A stretch of DNA of 64,000 nucleotides, taken from positions 186,001-250,000 of the forward strand of contig JAQSEB010000153.1 in NCBI GenBank assembly GCA_030063045.1, written 5' to 3'. A program made the translations under genes and the position numbers. Positions 1 to 12,228 of the stretch are shown here, one piece after another. The DNA comes from Pratylenchus scribneri. Taxonomy: Eukaryota; Nematoda; Chromadorea; Rhabditida; Pratylenchidae. A model generated the notes under the pieces. The model searched no databases and was not told the DNA's origin. It saw only the letters and a list, made by a program, of their open reading frames with translations. The first letter of the stretch is position 1. Every line of letters begins with the position of its first letter.

Positions 1-1194
1 GTGAAATCAACTCGACCCGAACTTGTTGATTATGTAATAAATAAATTCCTTCAAGATTAGAAGGATTTCAGCAGCAGTAGAATGCAATTTGAATGATGAA
101 AGAAAATATTGGAATTGGAATTTGAATTTTCCATTGAAGAAAATTTGTAATTTTAATCCAATTGTTCGCTTAATAAAAATTGTTAACATATTATTTATTT
201 TATTATTTAGAAAGTATATATAAAAATGGGTGTGCTAGGTCGATTCCACAAATAGTGGAAATATAATTTTTGACTTCTAATAAATCAGAAATAGGTTTTA
301 GAACCAACAAACCTTATATACCATTTTTTAGATCTAATCAAGTCGCGTCGAATGATATATAAATTTATAAATTGTCTGGTTTTGGTACCAAAATAAATTG
401 TTTTAAACAAAAAACATAAAAATATGGTTTAAAAGTTTATAATTTTTGGCCTAAAACTGACATTTTATATACCATTCGATGCATCTCGATGAAATCTACA
501 AAATGGTATAAGTTTTAAGGACTAAACCTTTCTAAAAGAAGATTTAGTAAAAATTTATTTGGGAATATGCAGAATTTGTCATTTAAGATAATGCCCGATT
601 TGTTAAAACTTTTTGTCGCCAATTTTATGACTGTAATGGCTACATTGAATTTGACTCCCTGTGTATTCTATATTCTATTACAATTGGATTTTATTGTTAG
701 TCGCACCACGCCAACAGATCAGTACCGTCTCATTAACGGGACAAATGAAAATTATTACTTTAAGAAGTGTGGCCACGAAATAAATAATAAAACGAACATT
801 AAAAAATCTCCGTCCAAAATAAATCTTTGCATTTCTTCTGTGTTTTTTTTTTGTGTATTAAAAATGAAATTTTAATAATTCATCGTAACCATGCATAAAT
901 ATAAACGTTGCGAAATGGAATTGAAAAGTCAATTAATTTGTTAACAAATTGCTGCCAGCTTAAAGAAATATTTATATGATTTTCAACATCATTTTGTTGA
1001 TTTTTATCCGCAATTGCTGCTAAATTTCTTCATAATAGATAAAAACTTTCAGAATTATATACAATTTCAGGAGAACTAAGACACATTATTTAATGTGCAA
1101 ATTTATTTTTATCTTTATGTGGATAATTTATATGAAATGTTATAATGATTTTTAATTGTGCATTTAATAATCCTCTTTAAGTCATCAATCTGTT
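1..1194. other. Intergenic AT-rich stretch, no gene seen
   Basis: This AT-rich region lies downstream of the first srg receptor. The only structured feature I see is the short inverted-repeat element at about 313-512. Open frames here are short, AT-driven and lack splice context or recognisable residues. Confidence 0.6.
313..512. repeat. MITE-like inverted repeat, copy 1
   Basis: The ends are imperfect inverted repeats: the left arm begins CCTTATATACCATTTT and the right arm ends AAAATGGTATAAG. Further in are arms around ATCAAG..GCGTCGAATG and CATTCGATGC..CTCGAT. The middle contains AAAATATGGTTTAAA followed by TTTGGCC. A second copy with the same internal order is at about 4307-4504, on the other side of the srg gene. 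No transposase is present and target-site duplications are unclear. Confidence 0.6.
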
Positions 1195-4063
1195 TTATTT
1201 TTGTTGCATTACTGAAACAACATGGATCACATTGTTATGACATGTTGTTGCTGATGTTATTCCCATGTATTTGATTAACCATTTTGGCATGAAACATCGA
1301 CACCATTGTCGTCGGAATTCGGGACTGGCCCAGAGAAGAAGCCAGGAGGGCATCACAATGCACCCCAAATCAATGACGAGGGGATTGAGCGAAAGGAGAC
1401 CGCCCAAAGTTAAATAATCCTTCGCTTCTGAGGCCAGGTAATTGGCAACCTGAAAAGGTGTTCATGAGTTCGATATTTAAAGAATAATTTTGTAATAAAT
1501 ATTGCAATCGGAATTAGAATTATTATATATTATAGCATTAGATAAGACTATGGTCTAATAAAAATTCGCGAATTTATTTATAGATTACTAATGCTAATAA
1601 AAAATCTATTAAGATATCTAAAAATTTATAACCTAATTTCCAGTAAATTGAATTATTAAAACGATTTTTCAGGAAAAATTTGGATTTTTCGTTTTTCGAA
1701 AAAATTTCGATTTTATGCTTTTATTCTCTGTTATGTTTTTTGAAAATTTTGATTTTCGGTTTTTCAAAAAATTTTGATTTTTCTAAAATTTTCTATTTTG
1801 GTAAAATTTTTATTTTTGAAAAATTAATTTATGGTTTTTCGCAAATTTTCAGTTTAGGTTTTGCCTATTTTCGGAATTTTTAAAATATTATTTTTGTTGA
1901 GTGTAAAACGAAATCTAATTAAAATTCAAGGCTGCTATAAATTTAAAAAAATTCAAAAATGCTAAAATACCATAAGCAATGTGAACAACATATGGCTGGC
2001 GAATGTGCAAATTGCATAGACGATTAGCTTGTTTTCCGTTTTCCTCTGTTGCTGATTTTGATGCTGTCCAGCATTTACAGCTATTCCATTGACTTTGTTT
2101 TTTTGTTGTCCTCTTCCTTCTGTGGCATTTCTACGTTTACTGTACGCAATTAAGATGGTGATGTTGATTAGAGTGCAAAGCACCAAATTGGTCATTGAAG
2201 CAATGAACACAATAAAGGAATCCTCTGCCAAAAATGTCTGTGGAAATAAATAAAATTCGTATCAAATATTTTTAAAAATATTTAATTTTTGAAAGATTCG
2301 CAGTGTACACTTTAGGGGTATAATAAAATTATTTGTTACTAAATTATTTTTTAATTCCATAAAGAAAAAATAAATCATTTTAAATTATAATATATTTAAT
2401 TTTCAATTTTAATTTCAAGTAAATATAATAATATTTAATTTCGATCAACTTACGCTCTTGGGAATTTTATCGTCCAGATTGTTTTCGTTCACAATGAAAG
2501 AATTATCAGTATTGATCTGAAAAATAATTATGTAATATGTATATAAAAAAGTATAAGAGAAAATTTATTGAATAAAATTAACAGCCCTTTTCAATGATTA
2601 AAATTTAATTTTTTCGCTTTAGAACTGAGGTTGAATTTGGATTCAAATTTTGGAAGAATTAGATTTAATACTACTATATTTCTTCTTTCTATTTTATTTT
2701 ATGCTAAATTTAAAATGAATTAATTAAATTAAATTGGGCATAACAAATTGGAAATAATATCTCCTTTAATGTCATTAATAATAATTTAAAAAATTAAATT
2801 AGAACATACAACTCTATTATATAACAAACAAAAATATAAATTTCTTAAATCATACATTTTAAGGAAATTAAATTTTAAATTAACATCGATCCAGTCTTAC
2901 ATAAAAGCCTGCTTGCATTCCAAAGAAATAACGGACAAAATACATTGGCAAACCGAAGATAACCAACAATGCAATTGGGAGTAATTTATGCCAAATCTGT
3001 TTTAAAATAATGATTAAAAATTAATTATTAAAAAATTGTGAACCTTTTTCTGCCCAAATGGGAATATGATGGCAGTCAATCGGTTCAATAGCATAAATGT
3101 TGTGGCCAAATTGCCACTTTCCATCCCAAAATATAAGAGCACAAAAATTCCAACGAGAAGAGAATTTGGGCAATTGCGATAGATGGAAAGGAGGAATGGC
3201 GACTTCATGATGGTAGGCAATCGAAAGAGCAAATTGGAGCAAACGAAGAAAAGAATGTCCTTTTATGTAATTTAGGTAATTTTATTAATTTTTAAATTGA
3301 TTAGTATAAATAGGGACCAGATTTGTTGGTTTTTTATCTATTTGTTTGCATCAGATTAGATGAGAAAACCACATAAATAATGTTTTTGTGCATTTATTTA
3401 AAGTTTCTGACAAATTTTTTAAACTCTTTTTTACATATTTTGGCATTTTTCGAAGGAAAATTTCATGTTAAAAATCCAATAAAAAGCCAAAAATTATCTT
3501 TGGGGTTTTGAAATGCAAATTTCATGAAAAAAATAGCAACATATTTTTCGATTTCTGCGACCTAAAAATCCGATCACTATTGAAGTGTCAAATATTTAAT
3601 TGATTACATTTTTATTGATTTATTAAATAAATTTTTCAAAAAAATATTTTAATGGAAAAATTATTGTACTATAAATATAAAATTTGACTCATTGTCAAGC
3701 TCAAATATTTGCTCTTAAGCACTCCAAATTTATATATGTCATTTAGTCAAATAGTAATAGATGATTAAAAATAATTTAAGTAAAGTTTAAGAAAAGCTTT
3801 TTGCTGTGATAATTATAATAAAACAAAAGTAGAATATTGAAGAAAATTTTTCCCAAACATACTTGAAATGATCGGACCACAAAAAGGGCATAAAAGGGAT
3901 TGTGGAATTGGCGATGCCGAAGGATCAGCCAACATTCGGAACAATAAAGCAATAGGGAAGGGAATCCAACCAGCATTGAAGCATAAATAATTGGTTCTTC
4001 TAATTTGCTCTGAACAAAAAAAGCAATTTGGTGAATAGGCGTCCAAAATGTTGGATCGGTCAT
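1195..4063 (-). CDS. srg-type serpentine chemoreceptor (7TM GPCR), 6 exons
   Basis: Exons on the minus strand are 4063-3863, 3259-3044, 2996-2901, 2516-2454, 2237-1971 and 1449-1195, all phase 0 with GT..AG junctions. Together they give about 365 aa. TM1 is in exon 1 (IIYASMLVGFPSLLLYCSE, then NPFYALFVVRSFQ). Exon 2 carries the TM3 motif LLNRLTAIIFPFGQKK, typical of Srg receptors. Exon 3 is TM4 (LLPIALLVIFGLPMYFVRY). Exon 5 holds TM5, a Gln/Lys-rich third loop and TM6. Exon 6 holds TM7 and the tail with PSWLLLWASPEFRRQW. Srg proteins are putative chemosensory receptors in the plasma membrane of sensory neurons. The frame is intact. Assignment to Srg rests on this motif order and on similarity to the 28-31 kb gene. 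Confidence 0.82.
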
Positions 4064-5309
4064 TTTAGTTGCAATTATTTTAATGCTGTTATAAATGGGA
4101 ATATTATAAATAAATTAATGCGAGCTTTAATAGCCTGTTTCAAATTTTTAGAGCCTTTAGTTAAGTTCATTTAGTCACACTTGGATCTGAGAAATAAAGA
4201 GTTTTCTTTTGTCCATTAAATCAGTTTCTTTTATCCTTAAATCGATTTTTTCGTCCCTAAATAAGTTTTTTGAGTATTATTTATGCTTGATACTAGAAAT
4301 CCAAACCTTAAAACTATTTTATAGAGCTCATCAAGACGCGTTGATTGATATATAGTTTATTGAGGTTTGGTTCAAAACTAAAAGAGTTATAAACCAAAAA
4401 TAAAAATATGGTTTAAAGGATTTAAGAGTTTGAATTTTGGCCAAAGCATAACAAATTATATACCATTTGATGCGTCTTGATGAGCTCTATAAAATGGTTA
4501 TAAGATTTGGGGACCTAGGATCAGGCACTAAACAATTATTCTCAAAAACTGATCTTTCGGTAAAAGAACATTTTCTCAAATTGCTTTCACTTCTATTATT
4601 AGGGAAAGTGAATATTGGAAGTTTTGAAGGAGGAGTTAAAAAAACATAAATTCCGACAACATAAATATGGGATGAAGTATAGGAAAACACTAAACTATTT
4701 TGAGGTGGGAAAAACTGGAAACATGGAAATGACAAAACGATGATTTTTATGGAGATATTTTTTACAAAAGAATTTCAAATTTAAATATAATTGGTTACAT
4801 AAAAATTTTGACTAAAATCTGCCATCATTTTGACCGAGCGATGTTAAAAAGAAAATTGAACAAAGAATAAAATTGAAATTCATTTATTGTCACTAATTTA
4901 ATATAAATAAAACGGCAGACAATTTCCGTTAAAAAGAGGCCATGGCAATCAGCAGTCAGGGCACTTTAATATATTTTCCTTGAAGCACATTTTTATTGAA
5001 TTATTCACAATTCTCACTAAACAGCTGCAATTTTACCATTCATATTATTCGGTAATTTAATTGAAAAACTTATAGTCGGCTTTTTCAGTGCATTAATAAT
5101 TTTAGGCATGTTTGATTTTTATAAGAATATTAAATTAAATTTTCTTCCAAAAATTGACATCTTATGACCCCGGAAATATAATTATTTGATCTGGCGTAAA
5201 TGATTTACCCATACTCAGTAATTTAGACGGAAAAGGGTTCCATAAAATTTGAACTTTTGGCATTGCGATTATGGGCACCAAATTGAATGAAACTATTAAG
5301 CCTTATAGT
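4064..5309. other. Intergenic spacer upstream of srg gene
   Basis: This is AT-rich spacer. Apart from the inverted-repeat element at 4307-4504 I see no gene, RNA or regulatory motif that I can support. Confidence 0.5.
4307..4504. repeat. MITE-like inverted repeat, copy 2
   Basis: The arms are TTTATAGAGCTCATCAAGACGC on the left and the reverse complement around GCGTCTTGATGAGCTCTATAAA on the right. The core again has AAAATATGGTTTAAA then TTTTGGCC. Its arms match each other much better than those of the copy near 313-512, so it is probably the younger copy. It lies just upstream of the srg gene. Confidence 0.65.
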
Positions 5310-5317
5310 ATTAAAAG

Positions 5318-5764
5318 TAGGGTTTCGCCGGAAGTTCCGGTTCCGGAGGCCGGAAGTTCCGGCCTTTTTGGGGTTCCGGTTCCGGATTAAAAATTGAGTT
5401 CCGGTTCCGGTTTCCGGAACTGAGCTACTTCCGGTTCCGGGATTGGAAAATAAAAAATTCAAATATGATTATTAATTAGTTATGTGCATTTTGTTTTTCC
5501 TTTCTTTTCTACTCATTATTTTTCTTTCCTACCCATTATTTTTTAATGAAATTTTCCTGGTCGGGGCCAATTTTGGCTTCAATTTTGCGCTGCGCGGCCA
5601 TTTTTGGCTTCAATTTTTCGCTGCGTGGCCATTTTTGGTTAAAATTTTTTTCTGAAAATTCACCCCAAAATGATAGATTTGAGTTCCGGTTCCGGATTTC
5701 GGTTCCGGCCTTTTTGAGTTCCGGTTCCGGTTCCGGTCAAAATCCTGGTTCCGGCGAAACCCTA
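5318..5764. mobile_element. Non-autonomous hAT-like MITE, TSD ATTAAAAG
   Basis: The terminal inverted repeats are TAGGGTTTCGCCGG at the left and CCGGCGAAACCCTA at the right. They are flanked by a perfect 8-bp direct repeat ATTAAAAG (5310-5317 and 5765-5772). An 8-bp duplication with a TAGGG-type end is the hAT signature. Both ends are filled with GTTCCGG/CCGGAAC repeats. The middle contains CTGCGCGGCCATTTTTGG, shared with other elements in the window. At 447 bp there is no coding capacity. Confidence 0.85.
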
Positions 5765-5772
5765 ATTAAAAG

Positions 5773-6397
5773 ATTGTCATGACATCAAAAAAAAACGAAA
5801 AAAATTTTAAAAAAATTAAATATTTTCGATTTAAGGTTGGTTTACTATTGTTTTTGGCCATAATTTTTGCAGGCTTATCCTTCTGCTGGTTTTGGTAATA
5901 AGGCATGCCCTTTTCGAGAATTTGTATCAAATGAATATTAAATAAGGGATTTGAATGTTTTATTTTACGAATAAAATAACTCTAAATAATTCACTATTTT
6001 TATTGAATAACTGTCTTACTTTTTAAATAAATTTTTAATTTTTTGGGATAATTGAGCTAATAAAAAAATAAATTAATAAAATAATTTAATATAATCTAAT
6101 GATTATATATGATTGCTGCCTATATTAATACGGAATAATTTTATTTTTATGAAAGATTTAAAAATTTTTTTAAATTATTTTTTTTAAAATCGATGGAAAA
6201 TATTTTTAGCCATAAACTTTTGTCAATTTCCTAATTTATTCAAATATATTTACCAATAAATTTTTTATTTATTCAAATTTTTATTCAGATTAAAAAATTT
6301 AATAAATTACGTTCCATTGAAATAAATCTTTTGTTTAAAATTTGTAATTTCGGAATATTTTCCATATGATTTTCAAGATTGCATTTATTTCAATTTT
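5773..6397. other. Intergenic spacer downstream of receptor A
   Basis: This AT-rich sequence lies between the hAT MITE and the 3' end of receptor A. The part from about 6180 resembles the 3' flanks of receptor copies B (about 9480-9660) and C (about 63280-63420), including CATAAACTTTT and GAAATAAATCTTTT. It therefore belongs to the duplicated receptor unit. No gene is seen. Confidence 0.5.
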
Positions 6398-8186
6398 TCA
6401 TTTAATAATAGTTCTGCTGGTAGATTGTTCATATTTCAATATTTTGTTTTGTTGTTTTGTTGCATCAATTGCCATTTCATTGTTATTCTTCACACCAGCG
6501 TTGATGGTGAGCATTGGAGGAATCGAAAGGCTTTTTGTTTTCGCATCTTCTCTATTTCCGTGTCCTCCATTTGTTATTGTTTTCAATTTGTTTGTGAATT
6601 TGAATTGCTTCAAGAATAATTCCCGGAAATCTTTACAGATGATCATCAAGCATAATTCATCTGAAATTTATTATCCCATTTTTAAGAAAATATTTTTCAT
6701 TATTCCCCCAATTTGGGGCTCTGTATATTTATGAAATTGTTGACTAAAAGTAAATATTGATTTTATTTATTTTTCAAATTGACCTGTTATTGGATAAACT
6801 AAAGCGCATATGACTCTAATGCCAAAAATCAAATCAATGTATAATTCAATATTTATATTTATGGAAGCAAAAGATAATGTTGTGTCGACAATAAATGGGA
6901 TCAGCCCCAAAATGCAGACAATGGACATTTTGAAATGGTCCTTTTCAGGATTTTTTGATGATGATGACGAATAAGACGAATTATTATTGTTTTCTAAAAT
7001 TTTAATTAATATGTATTAGTTTGTAGCACATTCAAAATGGATTAAACATAATAAATAGTATATTAAATTTCTCTCATTCGTACTTTCCTATTATAAGGGG
7101 GGGGGGGGTGGATGAAGAAGAATTAGAAGATGATGATGATAAAGAGGAAGAAGATGATGATGAAAAAGATGATGAAGAAGAAGATAATGATGAAGATGCG
7201 TTGTTTCGTCACTTCCTTAGAATCATTTTCATTACCATTTTCATTATCATCATTTTCTTCTCTTCATCTTTTTTTTTCATCCACTTGATTAATCATTATC
7301 ATCTTCATCATCCTCATCATCTTCTTCCTCATCTTTGCAATCTTCCGCTTTATCATCCCCTTCACATTTCCCCTTCACATTCACATTACCCCCCCCCCCC
7401 CCCCCCTCCAATAATAAAAGGAAGTACCCTTAAATAAAAATTCCCCAATTTTTCATAACAAAGCTATGAAATTAGGATTATAAAATACTAAAACTTACTC
7501 CTTCTCAATTTGATAAATTTCCAAATGAAACACAAATAAAGTAAAAATGATGAAAAAATGCAAAATCGATAAATATTTTGTGCAGTGAAAAAAGCCAAGG
7601 CTGCCCATTTTAATCGGGAATTAACAAGGAGCATGAAAGGAAAAATGATGGAAATTAGCCAAATTAAGCAGCACATTTTCACTATATTCCTGTAAGTATA
7701 AATTAAATTAAAATTCCCTGAGCCTATATTGTACCTTTTATTACTTTGCTTTGCATATTTCAATGGAAAATAGACACAATAGACACGGTTCGCTGCCAAC
7801 GCAACCAAATGAATTCGAGTGGAAATTTCGGGTATAAGCATGATCACAGTGGAATATTCGACAATCCACATCATCCATTGCAATTTTTTGCATAGAATGA
7901 AAGCATCTGTAAAGAGATAGCCAACAAACATTCCAACTGCCTTAAAATAAGTTCCATTAAAATTTTGTTAATAAGTAGGCACTTTTTTTTGCTAGGAAAT
8001 TTGGATTTGTCTAAAATTGTAAAAAGATAAAAAAATTACCTTGTTAAATACCAAAAAGAGAACACAGCGTGATCGACTCAATTGAAATAAAGGACGCAAA
8101 AAGAGGGCCAATAAAAAATTTATCAAAAGCATTGTTATTAAAGTGAACCAAAAACTGCTGACAAATGTTATAAACGGGTCAGCCAT
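6398..8186 (-). CDS. Rhodopsin-like serpentine receptor A (7TM GPCR), 5 exons
   Basis: Exons are 8186-8040, 7940-7735, 7689-7499, 6993-6784 and 6660-6398. Phases agree throughout, giving about 338 aa. Exon 1 is TM1 with the loop residues FLRPLFQLSRSRC. Exon 2 ends with the TM3/IL2 motif ANRVYCVYFPLKY, a DRY-like position. Exon 4 starts with a Ser/Asn-rich loop, then PEKDHFKMS and TM6. Exons 4 and 5 together make TM7 (LVYPITDELCLMIICKDFRELFLKQF would cross the junction), with a KDFRELF helix-8 signature and a hydrophilic tail. The last donor is GTCAAT and is conserved in paralogue B. Intron 2 is only 45 bp. I cannot place it in a named chemoreceptor family; it is not Srg-like at TM7. Confidence 0.8.
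7097..7406. repeat. Intronic G-tract / purine-triplet / C-tract repeat
   Basis: Inside intron 3 of receptor A, 12 consecutive G (7097-7108) lead into GAT/GAA triplet repeats. These are followed by CAT/TTC-type pyrimidine repeats ending in 18 consecutive C (7389-7406). The purine half and pyrimidine half are roughly reverse complements, so the region could form a long imperfect hairpin. An open frame across it encodes only D/E then H/P runs and is best read as an artefact. Confidence 0.75.
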
Positions 8187-9712
8187 GATAAATTATGAAT
8201 TAAATAATAATATGTAAATATCTAATTTAATAAAAAAATATTTATTATCTCAACTCAAAAATTTTTTTAAATTCGATTTTAATTATTTAGAGAGACAAAA
8301 AATTTAAATTAACACAAAATTTAAAAAAAAAATCAATTTTAATTTCTTAAAATTACTGGATTATTGAAATAATTTTTTAAATTTTTTTTTGCTTTTTGAA
8401 ATGGGATAGCTTTTTAAAATTAAAAGTGTAAAAGATTCAATATTAAATAATCAAAAATTTAATTTAAAAAGGTATTAAAGAAATGTCGTGCACTGTTAGG
8501 TAGAAGAAATGTTTGAAAAGCATTATCATGCGATTAAAATCCTATTTCATAGTTTTAATTGTCAAAATACAAAATAATCAAAATTCAATTCCAAAAAATT
8601 TCTTATTATTTACGTTTTCGCCCACTCATTTATGAAATAAGAGAAAAAAATTTATAAGTACAGAGAACTTTTGATTTGAGTTTTTTTAGTGACCTCACGA
8701 ATATTTTTATTCTAGTTGCTAATAAAAATATTTTTAAAAATTTTTAAAATTATTTTTCTTATTATTAACCCAACAAAATCAATTGCTATGCATTTCTTTA
8801 TTTCTCAAATTTAATTTTATTTACATATCTAATTATTGAGATGAGACTTGCAGCTTGAAGGATTAAGACAAATAAAATCATTTTTATAATAATGAAAAAA
8901 TACATAATTAAATAAATAAAAATAATTAAATTCGATACTTATCTAATTTTATGCGCTTTTTGAGAAATGGAAATGTGAAGTTCTCATATTTTCTGTATGA
9001 AAAGAATACCTTAACATTTAAAATCAGGGATCGCATCTGTCTTTACATATTTATAAGATTTATCCTTATTTTGATGAGAGGTCAAATCATAAAAAAATTA
9101 AAATTTCCTTATTTGTAAGAATTGTCCTTATTTTTGGTGAATTGTCTTAATTTATCTGATTTTTCATAAAATTTCATTTTTTTTCCCTTAAAAAATGTCT
9201 AAATTTTTCACTGCGCGGCCATTTTTGGAAAAATTTTTCTCTGTTTGTGCTTTTTCTTCTTAAAATTTTCTCTTGTACGCAAATGGATTTTATTATTTCC
9301 TCCCCAAAATTGCTCAAACAAATTATGGGCAGCAAAAAATATGAAATTTAAATGATTTTTTATATGAATAAATTGATTCTAATTTATTTTAAAGGACTTT
9401 TGTAAAAATCTTATTTTTGACCATAAAATCTTATTTTTTGATGTAATTTGTCTTAATTTAAAAATTTTTGATCCGATTCTTGCTTAACATTGTAAATTGT
9501 TTATAAAATTAAAATTTTTGTGAATTTCAAGATTCAATCGAATACATTCATCAATATATTTATTTTATTTTGTTTATTCAAATTTTTATTCAGATGAAAA
9601 AATTTAATAAATTCCGTTCCATTAAAATAAATCTTTTATTAAAAATCGTAGTTCGAGTAAAATTATCCATGAAGATTGCATTTTGCATTCAATTCATTTC
9701 TTCAATTTATAA
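8187..9712. other. Upstream region of receptor A plus 3' flank of receptor B
   Basis: This stretch holds the shared upstream block (about 8481-8650) and an AT-rich spacer. It also holds a degenerate repeat at about 9026-9482 with CTGCGCGGCCATTTTTGG in the middle, probably an old relative of the hAT-like elements. No gene is seen. Confidence 0.5.
8481..8650 (-). promoter_or_regulatory. Conserved upstream block of receptor A
   Basis: Reading the + strand, AAATGTCGTGCA is followed by TTGTCAAAATACAAAATA and TTTCTTATTATTTACGTTTTCGCCCAC. The same ordered words occur at about 27241-27385, 31746-31900 and 52618-52772. All are upstream of receptor coding exons or an exon fragment, and this copy ends about 295 bp before the start codon. 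It could be a shared promoter/enhancer or simply a duplicated segment. Confidence 0.5.
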
Positions 9713-9720
9713 CTGCTGAT

Positions 9721-10557
9721 CAGGGACGGGCGCAAGTGCCAAAGCCGTCGAACGCAAAACGCAAAACGCAATTTTTAAAAAATTTTTTTTTACGCAAAAC
9801 GGAAAACGCAACGCAAGGGCCAAAAATAACGCAAAAAACGCAAAACGCAAAACGCAATTTTCAAAAAAAAATTTTTTATTTTAAAAATTAAAATTTTCAT
9901 AATTCATTTGTCTTCCATCATTTAAATTTTCTTTATTCATTTGTCTTCCATCATTTAAATTTACTTTATTCGATTCTCTTCCACTTTTCCATCAAGAATT
10001 AAAAGATTAAGGTGGGGAGGCCAAGGGGAATCGTGCCGAAGGGAAGTGGACTAAGCCCGAGGCCAAGTGTTGAATGGGATTAAGCCGAATAAAGGGGGAT
10101 TAAGGTGGATTAAGAGGAATTAAGGGTCACAATGCCATGATTAAATGGGGAAATGGGCGGGAAACCGAGCATATGTCGGCAAGGAGGGTAGGACAACCAC
10201 ATTTTGCGCCACCTCTCCTTGTAAAATTTTGCCCGCGGCAGCGAAAAATATGGCCTAAAAATGGCCCTAAAAGGGGGAAATTTAAGCCAAAAATGGCCGC
10301 GCAGCGAAAAATTTGGTCTAAAAATGGCCCTGAAAGGGGGAAATTTAAGCCAAAAATGGCCGCGCAGCGAAAAATTTCCATACATAATCTCTTATTTTTC
10401 CATTCTATCACCTTCTCCTTTCCTCTTTCTTCCATTAAAAATCATGCATTTTTGCGTTTTTTTGCGTTAATTTTCCTGTTTTTACGCAAAACGGAAAACG
10501 CAACGAAAGGGCCAAAAATAACGCAAAAAACGCAAAACGCAATTGCGCCCGTCCCTG
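9721..10557. mobile_element. Non-autonomous hAT-like element in the tail exon of receptor B, TSD CTGCTGAT
   Basis: The ends are CAGGGACGGGCGCAA and TTGCGCCCGTCCCTG, a perfect inverted repeat. They are flanked by an 8-bp direct repeat CTGCTGAT (9713-9720, 10558-10565). Both subterminal regions are packed with AACGCAAAACGCAA-type repeats. The middle contains a tandem ~62-bp duplication carrying CCAAAAATGGCCGCGCAGCG (about 10255-10380). No transposase is seen. It is inserted in the last coding exon of receptor B and replaces the natural end of its tail. Confidence 0.88.
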
Positions 10558-11757
10558 CTGCTGATCTAGATCTTTCATATTTCAATATTTTGCTTTGTTG
10601 TTTTGTTGCATCAATTTCAATTGGCATTTCATTGTTATTATTTCCAGCGTTGATGATAAACATTAGTGGAATCGATGGGTTTTTTGCTTTTATATCAATT
10701 CTGTTTCCATGCCCTCCATTTGTTATTGTTTTCAATTTATTTATGAGCTTGAATTGCTTCAATATTAATTTCCGGAAGTCTCCACAAACACAAATGATCA
10801 TTAAGCAAATTTCTTCTGAAATTTATTATTCTTTCATTTTATTAGCCAATACCTTATAATATTTTTATTGAAACTTAAAAAATATTAAGGCAATTATATC
10901 TTCTTCCTATTCCAACAATTTATAATAAAATTTATCGAAAAATATAAGAAAAATATTTCAGAAAAATCTAGCATAATATTTTTGACAAAAAACAAAGATT
11001 ATTCAACTATGGAACACCACATGGCAATATATCATTTTGCTATAATAATTGACGGATATAATAGAATATACCATATTTCCTCTAATAGTAGTCCTTTCGT
11101 TATTTTCTCAGAGGCCACCACAAATATGTGAGCTTTACTCTTAGGGGGGAGGCACCTCTAGAAGAATTATTTCTTAGAGATTTTACTTTTTTAAATTCTA
11201 TATTAAAACTCCTCAAAAGTGTGCTTATAAGAGTGGGCTTCTACTAGAGGGTGGCTTGGACAATATTATATAATATTTTCGGAATTTATAAATTGAGGTT
11301 ATTTGCAGAAAGGAAAAAATTTGAACAATTTTATTTCTAGATATAGCTAACACAAGTAAGCCTTATTCCTAATGATTGTAAATAAGGTATCTTTTAAAGA
11401 AATTAATTATTGCTTTATATAAATTCATTTTGTGGCTGTATTTTATATTTATGAAATTGTTAACTAATAAATAATAACAAATAATTTTATTTATTTTAGT
11501 TTTTAAATTGACCTGTGATTGGATAAATCAAAGTACTGATGATTTGCATGGAACATACCAGATTGTTGAATAATTGATTATTTATTTGACCGAAAATAGC
11601 TATGCACAATGAATAGATAATGAATGGGATCAGCCCCAAAATGAAGACAATTGACATTTTGAAAAGATCCTTTTCTGGATTTTTTGTTATGGATAAGGAT
11701 GAGAGTCACACGGTTTATTTTTTTCTAAAAATAATTTATTAATATGTAAAATAGGTG

Positions 11758-12228
11758 TGTAATATCCAAAATTATTTTCTCCTATTTCGTCTATTTCTAT
11801 TCTTCGTCATTACTCATTAGTCCCGCCCAGACTGGATTTCAACATCTTTGGCGGCCGATTGCTCACCCAATGGATCTGCTAGCCAGAAGATGAACTTCAC
11901 TTTAATAAATTCTCCACACTTGATAATCCTTCCCCAATTCCCCCCTTCATGATTATGTAATTTTCTATATATTTTTTCTCCATCCTTTTGTCCCCTTTTC
12001 CCCCTTAATATTTGATTCATATTTATTTAATAATATTTATTAATTTATTTAATTCCTTTTTCTAAATGAATAAACTCCTCCCCCCAAATATTCAATAATT
12101 TATTAATAATCAAGAGTCAAGGGGTAATCAAATGCCAGGGGCTATCGGGACCTTCGGGCAACTCGATATGCCCCCAGGACCTGCGCCAATTCCCCTCAAT
12201 TTCATTCCCCGGGTCACCCCACATTACA
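11758..12228 (+). repeat. 5' LTR of the non-autonomous element
   Basis: The 471-bp LTR has TGTAAT..ATTACA ends. It contains AT-rich sequence and a GC-rich 3' part with GGGCAACTCGATATGCCCCC. A short minus-strand open frame inside it is repeated in the other LTR and has no sign of being a gene. Confidence 0.88.

Noticed and set aside
6366..6734. Hydrophobic plus-strand open frame, with similar frames at 10561-10859 and 63416-63793
   Set aside because: All three copies are the reverse strand of the last exon of receptors A, B and C. The minus strand has conserved acceptors and the helix-8 motif KDFRELF, so the plus frame is a shadow.
7108..7437. Acidic protein of D/E runs followed by His/Pro runs
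   Set aside because: Encoded by simple triplet repeats inside an intron on the opposite strand.
9026..9482. Another hAT element starting CAGGGATCGCATC and ending GATCCGATTCTTG
   Set aside because: Ends are only partly complementary and no clean 8-bp duplication is seen, although the interior shares CTGCGCGGCCATTTTTGG. Noted only as a likely old remnant.
11817..12020. Minus-strand open frame MNQILRGKRGQKDGEK, repeated at 15422-15625
   Set aside because: It lies inside both LTRs and is duplicated only because the LTRs are; no coding evidence.
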